The translations under genes and the position numbers were made by a program. From Labyrinthula sp. Ha (Eukaryota; Sar; Bigyra; Labyrinthulida; Labyrinthulaceae), in NCBI GenBank assembly GCA_015227615.1, contig JAALGZ010000014.1:992001-1056000 (forward strand): 64,000 bases of DNA, in the 5' to 3' direction. The notes under the pieces are model-generated. The model was not told the origin of the DNA. It searched no databases and worked only from the letters and a program-made list of their open reading frames with translations. This document shows, in pieces, positions 1 through 10,674 of this stretch (its first letter is position 1; every line of letters begins with the position of its first letter).

Positions 1-203
1 ATACACTGCTTGTTTTGAATATATGTATGTGGATTGTTTTGCTAATCTTCGTTAACTTATTGGAGTAGAACTCTATGAACACTTAGTCTAGTCTTTCTTT
101 TGTTTTGTTGTGTTATTCTACAACTATTCATAGAAACATAATTTCAAATCTTAACCAGAAAATATATTTAGTAATACTTTTAAAGATAAAAGTTTCTTTC
201 TTC

Positions 204-908
204 TCAAAAGATAGTTATGAGTGTGAAGCAAGCATAGAATAAAAAGACAGGATAGGCGATCAGATACCTTTGAGCTCTAAGAAGTAAAGCTGATTCAAAG
301 AAACGTGTTGCTGTATAAGTTGACCAAAAAATTGCTCCAAAAGAAAAAATAGGTCCAATGAGTCCTTCGGAAAGCGACGTGATGACAGTAAAGGGAGATA
401 GTAGGACGACAGGAAGCAATGCGTATCCCAAAATGCTCACGACTCGGTATGAATCTATCCCTTTTCCTTCAGCATTGAGTAAATTAAGCACAAGATAAAG
501 TAATGAACATCCAATCACTCCTAATCCAAAGATATATCCATACTGAAATTTGCCTGTGAACATCGAGAAGAAGCCAAGGACAGCGCAAAAGAGTATTGGA
601 CCAGCCCAATCTGCATCCTCGAGTATTTCCCTATCCATTTGTTTTCTTGGGTTGAGCACAGACAAGGTCTTGGTGTACATATGGTCGAAGTTAATCCCAA
701 GTTCTTCAAGCAATGGTGGTTCTTCCAATTCATCGAAGGAGGAAAAGGTTTCTTCAGCAGTAGGAGCTTCATCCACGGGTTTTTCGAATCCAAATGATGT
801 GTAACTGTTCATTCCACTCGAAAGACCAGATTGCATATATTGTCCATTTTGATTGATCGATGTTTCAACGCTTTCTTCGTTTGCAGGAGGAGTATACCAG
901 TCGTCCAT
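204..908 (-). CDS. YIPF5/YIPF7-like Yip1-domain Golgi membrane protein
   Basis: A 234-aa intact ORF with an ATG start. The first ~65 residues are polar and acidic, followed by LGINFDHMYTKTLSVLNP, which matches the block just before the Yip1 domain in YIPF5/7 proteins. After it come about five hydrophobic segments (residues ~100-234), including DADWAGPILFCAVLG and VSILGYALLPVVLL, both characteristic of the family. Length is close to animal and yeast YIPF5/Yip1 (about 250 aa). Family knowledge: these proteins sit in ER-Golgi membranes, bind Yif1 and Rab GTPases and support vesicle traffic. The gene is divergent from PDX2 with only 157 bp between start codons. No intron is needed. YIPF5 versus YIPF7 cannot be separated from one sequence. 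Confidence 0.9.
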   Translation of the reverse strand: MDDWYTPPANEESVETSINQNGQYMQSGLSSGMNSYTSFGFEKPVDEAPTAEETFSSFDELEEPPLLEELGINFDHMYTKTLSVLNPRKQMDREILEDADWAGPILFCAVLGFFSMFTGKFQYGYIFGLGVIGCSLLYLVLNLLNAEGKGIDSYRVVSILGYALLPVVLLSPFTVITSLSEGLIGPIFSFGAIFWSTYTATRFFESALLLRAQRYLIAYPVFLFYACFTLITIF

Positions 909-1065
909 CTGTCAATTCCTCTTTTTCTTGTTTAGACTTCCTTAATTACCCCAAAAACTTATCAAAATTAGAAACTAACTTTCTTTTTCTCCATTAAGAT
1001 TATGGTGGTTTTTGTGTAAATTAAGATTGATGTTGTTTCCGTGAAATTTCCTGGAGAAAACTACA
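909..1065. promoter_or_regulatory. Short divergent intergenic region, probable bidirectional promoter
   Basis: 157 bp separate the start codons of the YIPF5-like gene (-) and PDX2 (+). The stretch is T-rich on the + strand with pyrimidine runs such as CTTTTTCTTG and TTTCTTTTTCTCC. Both genes must be expressed from it unless transcription starts inside a neighbour. No TATA box is convincing. This is an inference from spacing. Confidence 0.35.
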
Positions 1066-1743
1066 ATGAAGATAGGAGTCTTGGCTTTACAGGGAGCTTT
1101 TCGAGAGCATATAAACGTATTAAAGAGTTTAAATACTGAAAAACAGTTGGACGTTGTTGAAGTTAGACTACCTGAGGAACTTGTTGATTTAGATGGGCTA
1201 ATTATACCTGGTGGGGAAAGTACTGCAATTTCTTTGCTGGCCACGAAATACAATTTTCTGGATGTTCTGAACACGTGGACTAAAAGCAATAAACCTACAT
1301 GGGGAACTTGTGCTGGAATGATTCTTCTTGCAAAGGCCGTAACTGGTAAGAAGAAGGATGGGCAGATTTCCTTCAATGCCATGGATATAACAGTGTCTAG
1401 AAATTTCTTTGGATCTCAGTTGGGAAGTTTTGTTGAAACTTTGGTCGATGAAGGAGGACAAGAATTCAAAGGAGTATTCATTAGAGCACCTGTTTGTTTA
1501 GATTACTCGAAAGACAAAGTAAAAGTCCTGGCGAAGATTAACAAGCCCACATTAGAGAAATTAAAACAAAAGGGATCTTGTGAATTTCTAGAATATCAGG
1601 GCAAATCTGTTAATTCCGTCGCAGTAGCGTTGCAGCAGGATAATTTCTTAGCAACTTCTTTTCATCCAGAGCTGACAAAAGATACACGTTGGCATAAGTA
1701 TTTTGTAGATATGGTTTCCAAGGCATCAAGTTGTACCAGTTAA
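1066..1743 (+). CDS. PDX2: Pyridoxal 5'-phosphate synthase glutaminase subunit (PDX2/SNO)
   Basis: A 225-aa class I glutamine amidotransferase of the PdxT/SNO/PDX2 family. The N-terminus IGVLALQGAFREHI is diagnostic. The GGES loop is at residues 49-52, the nucleophile Cys82 lies in TWGTCAGMILLA, and the catalytic His200/Glu202 pair is in SFHPEL. Family knowledge: it releases ammonia from glutamine and channels it to the PDX1 synthase, which makes pyridoxal 5'-phosphate from ribose 5-phosphate and glyceraldehyde 3-phosphate. Its presence implies de novo vitamin B6 synthesis by the DXP-independent route; PDX1 is not in this window. The gene is single-exon. Its TAA stop (1741-1743) overlaps the stop codon of the convergent methyltransferase gene by two bases, so the 3' UTRs must overlap. 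Confidence 0.95.
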   Translation: MKIGVLALQGAFREHINVLKSLNTEKQLDVVEVRLPEELVDLDGLIIPGGESTAISLLATKYNFLDVLNTWTKSNKPTWGTCAGMILLAKAVTGKKKDGQISFNAMDITVSRNFFGSQLGSFVETLVDEGGQEFKGVFIRAPVCLDYSKDKVKVLAKINKPTLEKLKQKGSCEFLEYQGKSVNSVAVALQQDNFLATSFHPELTKDTRWHKYFVDMVSKASSCTS

Positions 1744-2878
1744 CTGTTAACGGACAAAAGCCTGTAGATAGCAATAGAAGAATAATCAGGATTTTGGTTC
1801 ATAAAGAGTGAAGTGATAGGCACAAAGAAATCATTCTTTATTTGTAAGAAATTAAAGTCAACTTTTTGGTAGTTTAGTGTTTTCTGCTGTTCAATTTCAG
1901 TGAGGAATATTGAAAATGTGTGTTCATTACGTTTTGTTTGAGCTAAAAAGGCTTTCGCCGATTTATTTCTATTCAGCAGAATATTCAATGTTTTTAGTAG
2001 ATGTGGTATTACATCAACATCGTAAACGCAATCAGCAGCAAGGATAAGGTCAAATTTCTCATTCAGAGGAATATTTTCTGGTTTACACCAATCTAGAGTG
2101 AAAACGTTGGTTTCGGGGATTTTTTCTTTATTTATTTCTACATTGCATTTCAAATTATTTAACACAACTTCATCATAATCTGAAAGAAATAACTTTAAGG
2201 GAGAACAAAATGCCCCTAGAGTAATACCACATGAACCGACTCCAGCGCCAAGTTCAAAAATCACTTTATTTTGAACAATATTTTTATTCTGAAAGAGAAA
2301 AGAAGTTAATACATAGGATGATTCCCATCTAAAAAATATGCAGAGAGAGAAAGTTACGGGTAAAGGCCAACTTGGTTTGAACCTGTGAAACATCTGAAGT
2401 TAACAATTTTTTCTAAATTTCCAGGATGATGAAGAGACAAAAATATTTTTTTAGATGATGATGGAGAACTGAGAATTATTTTATAAATTTTTTCCTCAAT
2501 TTCAATTTCTCTTTCTTCAAGGAATTCAACCAGAACTTTTACCAATTTTCGATCATAGCCTGAAAAGTCAGGTGTCGATGAAACTGCCAAATTTCCAATA
2601 TTTTCCTGGGATATCCACTTGTATACTTCGTCTTGTAGGTTACTAAAAAAAGTTTTTTTTATATCCTTGAGCTTATTTTGCCTCAAATTTAAGCTCTTTT
2701 GAAACTGCTCAATTTTCTCGGTTGCGATTGCTGTATCGTTGGACAAAACTGCTTCAAAAAATTTAAACCAGTTTCTAATCGGAACTAAATGTTAAGCAAT
2801 AAAAACTTTACTCTTCTGATCATAGCACCATCTTCCCAATTGTAGAGGAGTTGTATTGCTAATCTCTTGTATCTCCAT
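1740..2878 (-). CDS. EEF2KMT/FAM86-like protein lysine methyltransferase, three exons
   Basis: Two open frames and an upstream segment become one 360-aa protein if two very short introns are removed. The exons are 2812-2878, 2358-2784 and 1740-2328. The introns are 2785-2811 (27 nt, GTAAAG...ATTTAG) and 2329-2357 (29 nt, GTAACT...TTTTAG), and the total is exactly divisible by three. The C-terminal half is a class I SAM methyltransferase of the MTase-16 group: motif I is FELGAGVGSCG, then LSDYDEVVLNNL, LDWCKP and LILAADCVYD. Exon joining creates YPWESSYVLTSFL, the block that precedes motif I in FAM86/EFM3 proteins, and the helical N-terminal half also resembles that family. Family knowledge: EEF2KMT trimethylates a lysine of elongation factor 2. 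The exact substrate is inferred. A retroelement LTR begins 83 bp upstream of the start codon. Confidence 0.75.
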
Positions 2879-2961
2879 TTTGGTTCCTGGAAGAATCTAA
2901 TTAAGTGTCATGCATCGTGTATGGTAATGTGACATTGAGGAATGCCATAGTTAATGAGACC

Positions 2962-3133
2962 TGTCTTCTGGGTTAACCTTTTTGACTTAATAAATCAGTC
3001 TGTGAATATTGCATTAACGGTTAAGTTTTCACGATAAGTAACGGTTATATATCAACTAACTAAAAATATATTACATATGACATAAATGTTCCAGCTGCGT
3101 TGACCAAGAGGACAGACGCGTCCTTTGAGGACA
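2962..3133 (-). repeat. 3' LTR of the Ty3/gypsy-type element
   Basis: 172-bp direct repeat, virtually identical to 10675-10845. In element orientation it begins TGTCCTCAAAGG and ends CCAGAAGACA. It is preceded in element orientation by a purine tract. The LTR is unusually short for the family. Confidence 0.93.
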
Positions 3134-3199
3134 TCCCCCCTTGAAAGAGAGGGACCCTATGTATTTAAGGGTGAGTATATAACATATGCTGTAGGTTCA

Positions 3200-4670
3200 A
3201 GTTCGATTCCACAACTGCTCCAATATTGCCTTAAGTTATTACTTCTGGCAAACATTTTAAACTTGTTGCAGTGAGGAAAGATTTGATCTAGAATCAAATA
3301 AAATGTTTCAGGTTTTGTAGAAGGTTCCAAAGGAATAGTATTAATCGAGTCAACAAAATGATTGAGTTTGTATTCACCAAATGTATCAGTATAATAAGTT
3401 GATTCTTGTTCTCTTCTTTGAAATACTAAACATGTTTCCTGAGTATGTTGTAAAAAGTAGCCTAAACTTTTAAATAAAGTTCCAGATCTATGTGATTTAA
3501 TTCATGTAAAAAGATCAATTTGATAATAATTTTGAGTCTGTGCCCAAGATAAAGAGCAATTATAAGACGAATTAGTAACCCATAGGAATAAATAACTTCC
3601 GAAAGGGAAGTGTTGTAAAGGTAGATTCAATTTCATAAATTCAGAATTTGATAAAGTCGGATAGTCGAGTGTAATGCCTCGTGTGGGGTTTGAATTACCT
3701 ATTCTCCACGGAGGATCTATTACTAAAATCTGAAAGATGTTTTGTTTTGAGTACGGTTTTTCAAACTCTAAATCTAAAATGTTCTGATGAAAAAGTCTTG
3801 TGTCGGGTGGTATAAAATAAATTATCCCATTACAACCTAAGTTCGTGTAATAATTACCACCGTTATATAATAATATAACTTTATTTCCTGAAACCAGATT
3901 AACAGAAGTAAGCTGAATATTATCATCAATAAGAGCTAAAGAGATAGAAATAGAGTCTTGTCTGTAGGTGTAATTTTTCGGCGTGTCCTGCAATTCTTTT
4001 ATTTGTTGGCAAAAGGTAATTGACTTGGAATATAGAGCGGACAAATCTGACCAATAACTAGGTAATTTCAATAAAGATTTATAAAGATCATTAAGTAAAA
4101 CTTCGCTTCCTTCAACTGCTTTCACCAAAGGTTCTGAAATACTTAATATTTTTGATTCTAAAAATTCAAGAGAAGTAATACCAAGTTGGGATAAAAATAG
4201 TTTACAATCATCAGAATTAGAATATTCTTCTTTCATCAATCTAAGATGTTTAAGATCTCCAATTCTTCTGAAATAGTGAATTTTTATCTCTTCTGGATCA
4301 GATGTTATTTCAATTTCTTGAGAAAATAAAGATAATATTTTTTCTTTTTCTGTGTAAGTGTTGAAACGTCCTGGTAAATTTTTATGCATTGTTTTAATTC
4401 CAAAGTGTTCTTGAAGAAAAGATCTAAGTTTGTAAACATCAAATCTACGGTTATGAAAAATACCAATGGATTGTAAATTGCAAAGTCTCTGAATCTGAGT
4501 AGAGATCTGTTGCTTCGACCTAAAAGGTAAATAGTTTCCTTCTAAATAATCTACGTATCTTCCTGAGCTAAATTTCATGATTAAAAGTCTTAAAATATCC
4601 TTTTCCTCGGATAACCATCCTAGAGTGTCCCCCCCCTGGAATAAGTTCGAGGTTGGTATATTTTTCAATC
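3200..4670 (-). pseudogene. MT-A70 (N6-adenine methyltransferase)-like region carried by the retroelement
   Basis: This region lies inside the element, between its chromodomain and 3' LTR. It shows the MT-A70 catalytic signature DPPW within ILVIDPPWRIGN, followed by LDYPTLSNSEFMKLNLP and YLFLWVTN. These are the consecutive hallmark blocks of METTL3/METTL14/IME4-type enzymes, which transfer a methyl group from SAM to N6 of adenine in RNA or DNA. The amino-proximal part (LSEEKDILRLLI ... RSKQQISTQIQRL) resembles a Myb/SANT-like DNA-binding helix bundle; this is weaker. Traces of the family's carboxyl-terminal region persist towards 3200. The region is a fossil and is broken. Whether it was ever an active part of the element's life cycle is inference, but its position inside the LTRs is seen directly. 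Confidence 0.75.
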
Positions 4671-4699
4671 TTCAAGTTTGACAAACGAGATTTGAAACT

Positions 4700-4950
4700 C
4701 CTGATACGCGAAACTTGATTTCTCCTTGAAATGTCGTGTTCTTCAATTACTCTTGAAATAAGCATCTTGAGATTGTTGTCGTTCATATTTTGAATATAAG
4801 AAGTAACTAAAATAGGAACATCTTCATAAATAGTAACAGCTGGTTCCCAGGTATCTTGATCTTGTTCAAAACCTAACCAGCGGATTTTAAACTCAAAAGA
4901 GTTATTGTCAGCAGCTAATCTACATCCAACAATGCTTTCTATTTCCAACT
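4700..4950 (-). pseudogene. Chromodomain region of the retroelement
   Basis: The translation contains EIESIVGCRLAADNNSFEFK followed by IRWLGFEQDQDTWEPA. This is a chromodomain pattern: a beta strand, then KIRWLGF-x-xx-DTWEP, with the aromatic cage positions visible. In Ty3/gypsy chromoviruses such a domain ends the integrase and guides insertion to marked chromatin. It belongs to the element at 2962-10845 and is treated as a fossil part. Confidence 0.85.
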
Positions 4951-5199
4951 GCTTAAAGTTATGTATAAAAAGTGCTTTTAACTTCTTGCTTCCTATTGGA
5001 TGAGTATGAGACTAAAACCATATTCTAGAAGCGTGCACGGTTCTTGTTTTCCCTAAAAGAGATTCCACTAAGTAAACGTTGTTTGATAAAATATCTATAA
5101 TTTGGTAAGGACCAATCCATGCAAGACTGGTCTTTGCATTTGCATGTTGCGTTCCATGTTCTGAAACTAAAACCCAATCATCTGGTGAGAATTGTAAAA

Positions 5200-8100
5200 T
5201 AGGTGTAGCTGTCTAATTTCTTCTACTATTTTCAGTTTCTTGCTATAATCTAACAACTTTGAATGTTCTTTCTTGAATAGCCTCTAGCTTTTGAATAATA
5301 TTTTCTACATCTGAAAACATCTCTTCCTGATTCGAAGGATGATATAGTTCGTTTCCAACTGTAATGGCGAAATGCTTTAAGTTTCGTTCAACCAAAGGTA
5401 TCTCAAGTCGATGGTATAGAAATAACTCATTAGGTGTTCTTCCATCTCTCCTTTCCATAGGTTTGTTATTAATAATGTAGGTAATAAGCGGTAAAATGCT
5501 AGGCCATTGAGATTCATGTAATCCAAATTGGCTGACTAGCGATTTCAAATAATTAAGAGTTCCATTGTTGGCTGTCTCGACAGAACCATTTGTCCAAGGT
5601 GAGTAGGCAATGGTGAAATTCTGCTCGAAACCAATTGATTTGCTTAAATCATGTAACAGGTTATTTCAGAAGTGAGACCCATTATCGGTGATGATTAAAA
5701 AATCTTCTGAAAAGCCAAAGTTGGCCCTCCACAATAAAAGTGCTTCCGCCATCCCCCTTGCGGTTGACGTTTTTTGAAATGTAAGTTGTGTTTTTCGTGT
5801 TGCAGAGTCCAATATGACTAATACATAACCAGTTTGGTTAATGTAAAGATAATCTGCGCGAATTATATCGCGAGCTTTTTTAGCTAATGATGTTAGATGG
5901 TACGGCCTTCGTATAATACGGGGTGATTTTTGACAGTGTAAACAGCGATTCCTATGCGAAGAGAGCAGTGAGTTTAAATCTTTCTTTCTAATTCCTTGTA
6001 AAAATACTTCAGACAAATACTTCTTTTCTGCAGAAGCACTTGGATGGCCCCTTAAAACATGATTCATTACAATATATCGAGGGGCTAGTTTTCTTGGAAT
6101 GACTAAAAGATCGTCTTTATAGTAAATTCCAACCTTAATTTCATAATTTGATACCAACTCTGAATCAATCTGTTGTTGGTGTTTCTTCAATATATCAAAG
6201 TCTATTGTCTTGAATGAAATATTAGGATAGAAAGGGGAGAGATATGATATATGCTCGTTTAATAATTCTTGATGTAGGTTAGAGCGATTGGTGTAGACAA
6301 AGACTCTATCTTCGAGTTCCGCTTCACCAAGAGAGAGGTTGTTAACCTTTGCTCTAACACGAGCTAATTCTAGTTCTCGGTTCATAATGTCTTGATAATT
6401 TTCGTTGTTTGAGCATCTAAATATCTTTAGTTCACTTATATTTGGATGGTTTGCTGAGTTAATCTGGTTTAAATGTGAGTAATCCTTGTCTTCTGATTCT
6501 GAATTTTCTGAATATATTGATAAAACAGGTGAAGTATTATTTTGATATAAAATGTCGCATCTAGCAGTCTTTATTTCAGTTGTTTTGTCCCATCTAGTGA
6601 GGAGGTCAGAAACGAAATTGTCTCTACTAGAAATGTGAAAAATGGTTAAGTCAACCGACTGTAACCTTAGGATCCACCTGTAAAGGCGGTCCCAATATAT
6701 TCTCCGCTCGTTTTGTTTTATTCTAACAACGGAGAGAAGGGCTCTGTGGTCTGTGTAAATGTAGATACCACCAGAGTGTGTCCTTAAAATGAACCCAATA
6801 CGCTCAAATGCGTAGATTATAGGGTAAAGTTCTTTTGATGAAATATGCCATCTTAACTGGCTTGAAGAAAATGAGCCAGATAGAAACATAATTGGTCTGG
6901 GTTTGAGAGTCCTAACGTTATTAGTGACGTTCTTTTCTTCATCTTGAAAAACAGCAAGACTCCAAACATCTTGAGATGAATCAGTAAATAGTAACAAAGG
7001 AATCTTTTCATCGTACATAGCAAGAAAACGCTTGCTTGAATCAACTATGGTCTGCTTTAATAGGATATAGACATGTTCCCTTTCCTCAGTCCATTCGACT
7101 TCTTCCTTTAATTTTTCTATTGCGGCCAACTTCTTGCCCTTTAGATTTGCATATTCTGCGAATGGTTTCCGTAATTGAGAGAGTTTTGGTATATTAGGGG
7201 ATAGCCAATTGGCAAGGTAAACAAGTTGAGCAGCTTCGTGTCTATATATTGGTTTCGGCATGTTTAAAATTTTATCGAAGAAAGCTGAAGAGAAGTTCCA
7301 GTGACCATCTCTTATTTCGCGGCCACACCAAATAGTGTGCTCTTCACCAAAACCGCATATCCTGAGATTAAAGCGCGCTTTTTGAAAAATAGCTCTTTGT
7401 AAAAGCTTTTCAAGAATAATACATAGATTTTTAAAGGAAGTTGAATAAATAAGAAGGTCATCCAGCCAGGCTAATACACCATTTTCTTCCGTGTTAAATA
7501 AGTAATCGCCATCCTGATCGATAACTTCATTTATTATTCGGTCGAAAAAAAGAGCCGGGGTATTAGACCGCCCCATTGGAGCTCCATTTAAAGTGTAAGC
7601 GCTTCTTCTTGTCACTAAGGTAAATATTTCACGGTGTTCCTCCTTTGTAGGTAGGAAATCAAAACCGGGAAGAACGTCCAAAGTTGCGTAGAACCTAGTG
7701 TTCTTTATGGACATCAACTGCCTTTCCAAGTTCGGAAAGTTTAAAGTCGTAGGTTGAGTGATTTGATTTAATTTGGTCATATTGGCTACCATGCGGTAGC
7801 GATTTAGAAGGTTGTCTTCCTTCCAATCTTCTCTCTCTTTATTTGACATGGAAACCCAATTCTTAGGCTTAGAAATCTTCTTAGTAACTACAAAAACTGG
7901 ATGGCCCCAGACTAGATTCTTAGCTGTTGTTACTGTAGCAGCCTTTCTCAGGGCTTCAAATTTTAATTCTAAGAATCTCTCTTCTTCTTTGGTTAGATGA
8001 TATCCATCACTCCTGAGAATAGAAGAGCCTGGTTTGAGTTCCACTTCTATGGGTGTTAAATTTGACATTTGAGCGTTTGATTGTCTCAAACCCCATCCTG

Positions 8101-8700
8101 TTCGATATTTTATAAATAGATCTTTTAAGAAGTTTTGTTGTTGTAAATTAAAAGTAGACTCAGAGAGTTTATTGTTAATCATATTATATATTTCTTTGTC
8201 TTCCTCTTCCTTTTGAATATTGCCCTCCCCAATGCCGATTTCGTTGAATTCATCCGGCATATTTTGCTGAACGTTGGCAAGTAAAACTGGGGTAACATCA
8301 CTTTTTTCAGGGTCTTTATTGAGTTCTTCGAAGTGAGCTGTTTCTAGATCTTTAATGGGTTTAACCCTAAGCTCTCTAACTGCGAGAGTTCGGATGTAAG
8401 TGTCCCAATCTTGAGATGAAATTGTTGGTGCATCATTAAAATATTGTAAAATAGGTCTGGAATTAAATAAATTTTGAGTAATCTTTCCTAAATTCTCTTC
8501 AATATCATTGTACTCAAGTTGAACATCTGTATTTTGTTGGTGTTTGATGATAGAGTGATCTAAATCCTTTTTGTAAAATAATAAGTATCTTAAGACAGAT
8601 CTTTTAAATAATTTGTAAGATTGATCTGAGGCTAAATCTTCATTGCAAACAAAAATAATTGAATCCACGAGTTTATACCCAGCATCGTACAAAAACTTTG
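5200..8700 (-). pseudogene. Reverse transcriptase, RNase H and integrase region of the retroelement
   Basis: About 1,000 codons of pol. The reverse transcriptase shows TLDVLPGFD and the catalytic box WLDDLLIYS. RNase H shows LLLFTDSS, LRWHISSKELYPI and YTDHRALLSV. The integrase zinc-binding region has HxxxGHP and CLHC, and the catalytic core begins at RADYLYINQTGYVLVI with ITDNGSHF. Integrase-like sequence with a linker continues towards the chromodomain. The domain order assigns it to Ty3/gypsy. Fossil, broken. Confidence 0.9.
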
Positions 8701-8899
8701 AAAATATAATATAGAAGTTGAGAGTTTGATCTGATAATATACATCGTGGAGTGCGAGCTTGAATTCTTGAAGAAAGAAAGAATCTCGTCCTTGTTGAGAA
8801 GATTGACGTAAATTGTAACTGTTGGCTCTTCGAATGTCGTGTGCTGAGTGCCTTGTGTCAATATTGTTGGTCCAGAAACTAGGTCTTCGTTTCCACCTG

Positions 8900-9660
8900 C
8901 TTCCTATTCATCTTTCTCTTTTGCGTGGTTTGCTTGAGAAAGATCCAATTTTATTCCGAAGTAATCCAGTGTTCTGCGTCCAATAATTATCTCCTCCCAA
9001 TTGGGATCGTTTACCGTGAAGAACTTCTGGACGCCGATCTTAAATGTTTTCTCTCCTTGTGTCAACATTGCTCTTGCATAAACAACCTTTTCAACACGTT
9101 TTTGAGACTTATCTGGGAATTGCACTTCTTTAATATATTGAGAATCTTCAGTTTTTATAGTAAAGTCTTTTAAAGCTTGGATGCTGCTAACATTATAGTC
9201 AGCTCCTGTATCAGCAATACCATTGACTTGAATGTATTGTTTATTTAATAGATGAAAAAGCATTAAATTGATTGGAGTTGCCTCCTTCCCAATTCTTCTG
9301 AGAGTAATGCATCCAACCTTTTTAAACTGTTTACGCTTACGTTCGTCTTCATGTTGATAAAGAGGTAAGTGAGAAGTTTTCAGTCCACTGACTTGTTTGG
9401 TTTTGTTGACTTTAACCCTTAAAACAAGTCTTCTCTTCATCATCTTGGATCTCAACTTAAGTAAATTTAATTCCTTAACATCTAGTAACATTTCATCAAC
9501 ATTGAAATTAAATGCTTCTGGAACTTTGGATAAAATAGTCTTGAGGATCTTTTTTCGATTTCTATTCATTTGATCTTTATCCAGAAACTCGAGAATCTTC
9601 ATTGCATCGTCGATGAAGGTATAGATTTGGTCTTCAGGTAACATATTCTTCATAGGACAT
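8900..9660 (-). pseudogene. Aspartic protease region of the retroelement
   Basis: Contains the retroviral-type protease active-site motif in QVNGIADTGADYNVSS, followed by a flap-like stretch and EEIIIGRRTLDYFGIKLD, which corresponds to the family's conserved C-terminal IIGxxxL element. The amino-proximal half is lysine-rich. Fossil part of the element at 2962-10845. Confidence 0.8.
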
Positions 9661-9849
9661 TTGAGAACTGTTTATAATTGAGAGATACTTCTTGATCTTT
9701 CAGCTTTGTAATAGTTCTGTAAATGTTTCTTCAAGTAAATCATTATAGACTGCGATTCATTTGTATTTACCCCTCGTTATTGTAGACTTTCAGTGACACT
9801 GCTCGAAATTAAACTAAGTACGTTCATAGGTACATTTGGAAGGGTAGTT

Positions 9850-10660
9850 TCAACTTAGTGTACAAAAGCTTTAATCTTCTCAAAGGTAAGAGCTGTAAGT
9901 TTGTTAGGAGGTTGGATGTGAACAAGTGGATAACCGCCTGCAGTCAGAGGGAAAGATGAAGTTGGTAAATACTGAGGTTCGTAATTTCTTGTATGAAACT
10001 TCTTGTCTACATAGGTGCTTCCAGTCTCTGACCAAGGATCGATGCTTAAAGTCGATGATGAGTTTTTATCCCCCTTCAAAGATGGTTGGGAATATTTTGA
10101 TTTTCTGGAAGTTTTTGATGCATCTGTAGCTCTTGACCTGTAACTCTTCGCTCTAGATACTTCGGATCTCCCAGATGCTTTAGACGCTTTGGATCTTCTT
10201 GTTAAAGTTGTAACTTGGCTTCGTGTTTCAGCATCATCGTTTGGGGAGTGTCGGGAAGGATCTAATGTAGTTGCTTTAGAGCTTTTGTCATTGTCTTTAG
10301 ATTGATCAGAAGTATTTGCATTCTTCAGTCTTTCTTCAACTGCTGTGATCTCCGCGAGCTTTTCGGCAATGTCCTTTTGTATTCTTTCCATCCTCTTTCG
10401 CTTCTTTATGATCTTGCTTATGTTATCTAAATCCTGTGGCTTGTATTTAACTTTGTCGCCTGCGTGTCTAGGGGACTTTCTTGGAGACTTCTTAAGAGAT
10501 TTAGAGAAAGATTTTGTTGCGGACGATTGTTTAGGAGGTGATTTGACTGAATTTTGACTTTGATCTTCTTCATTGCTATCCTTCTGTGGGTTACTCGGTC
10601 CCGTGAACTCTTCGGTAGGTAAGTTAGTACTTTTTGCTTCTGATTTGTCCATCATAAGTA
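9850..10660 (-). pseudogene. gag-like region of the retroelement
   Basis: The first coding region after the 5' LTR: about 266 residues, rich in Ser, Lys and Arg with a short coiled-coil-like stretch (MERIQKDIAEKLAEITAVEE). Its position gives the gag assignment. I see no capsid fold signature or CCHC knuckle, so the call rests on location. Fossil part. Confidence 0.55.
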
Positions 10661-10674
10661 CGTTACTCGAGTAA

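Noticed and set aside
3190-3230. GGTTCAAGTTCGATTCC, which resembles a tRNA B box and T arm
   Set aside because: It lies inside the MT-A70-like region of the retroelement. No A box, D arm or matching acceptor stem is found upstream, so the resemblance is coincidental.
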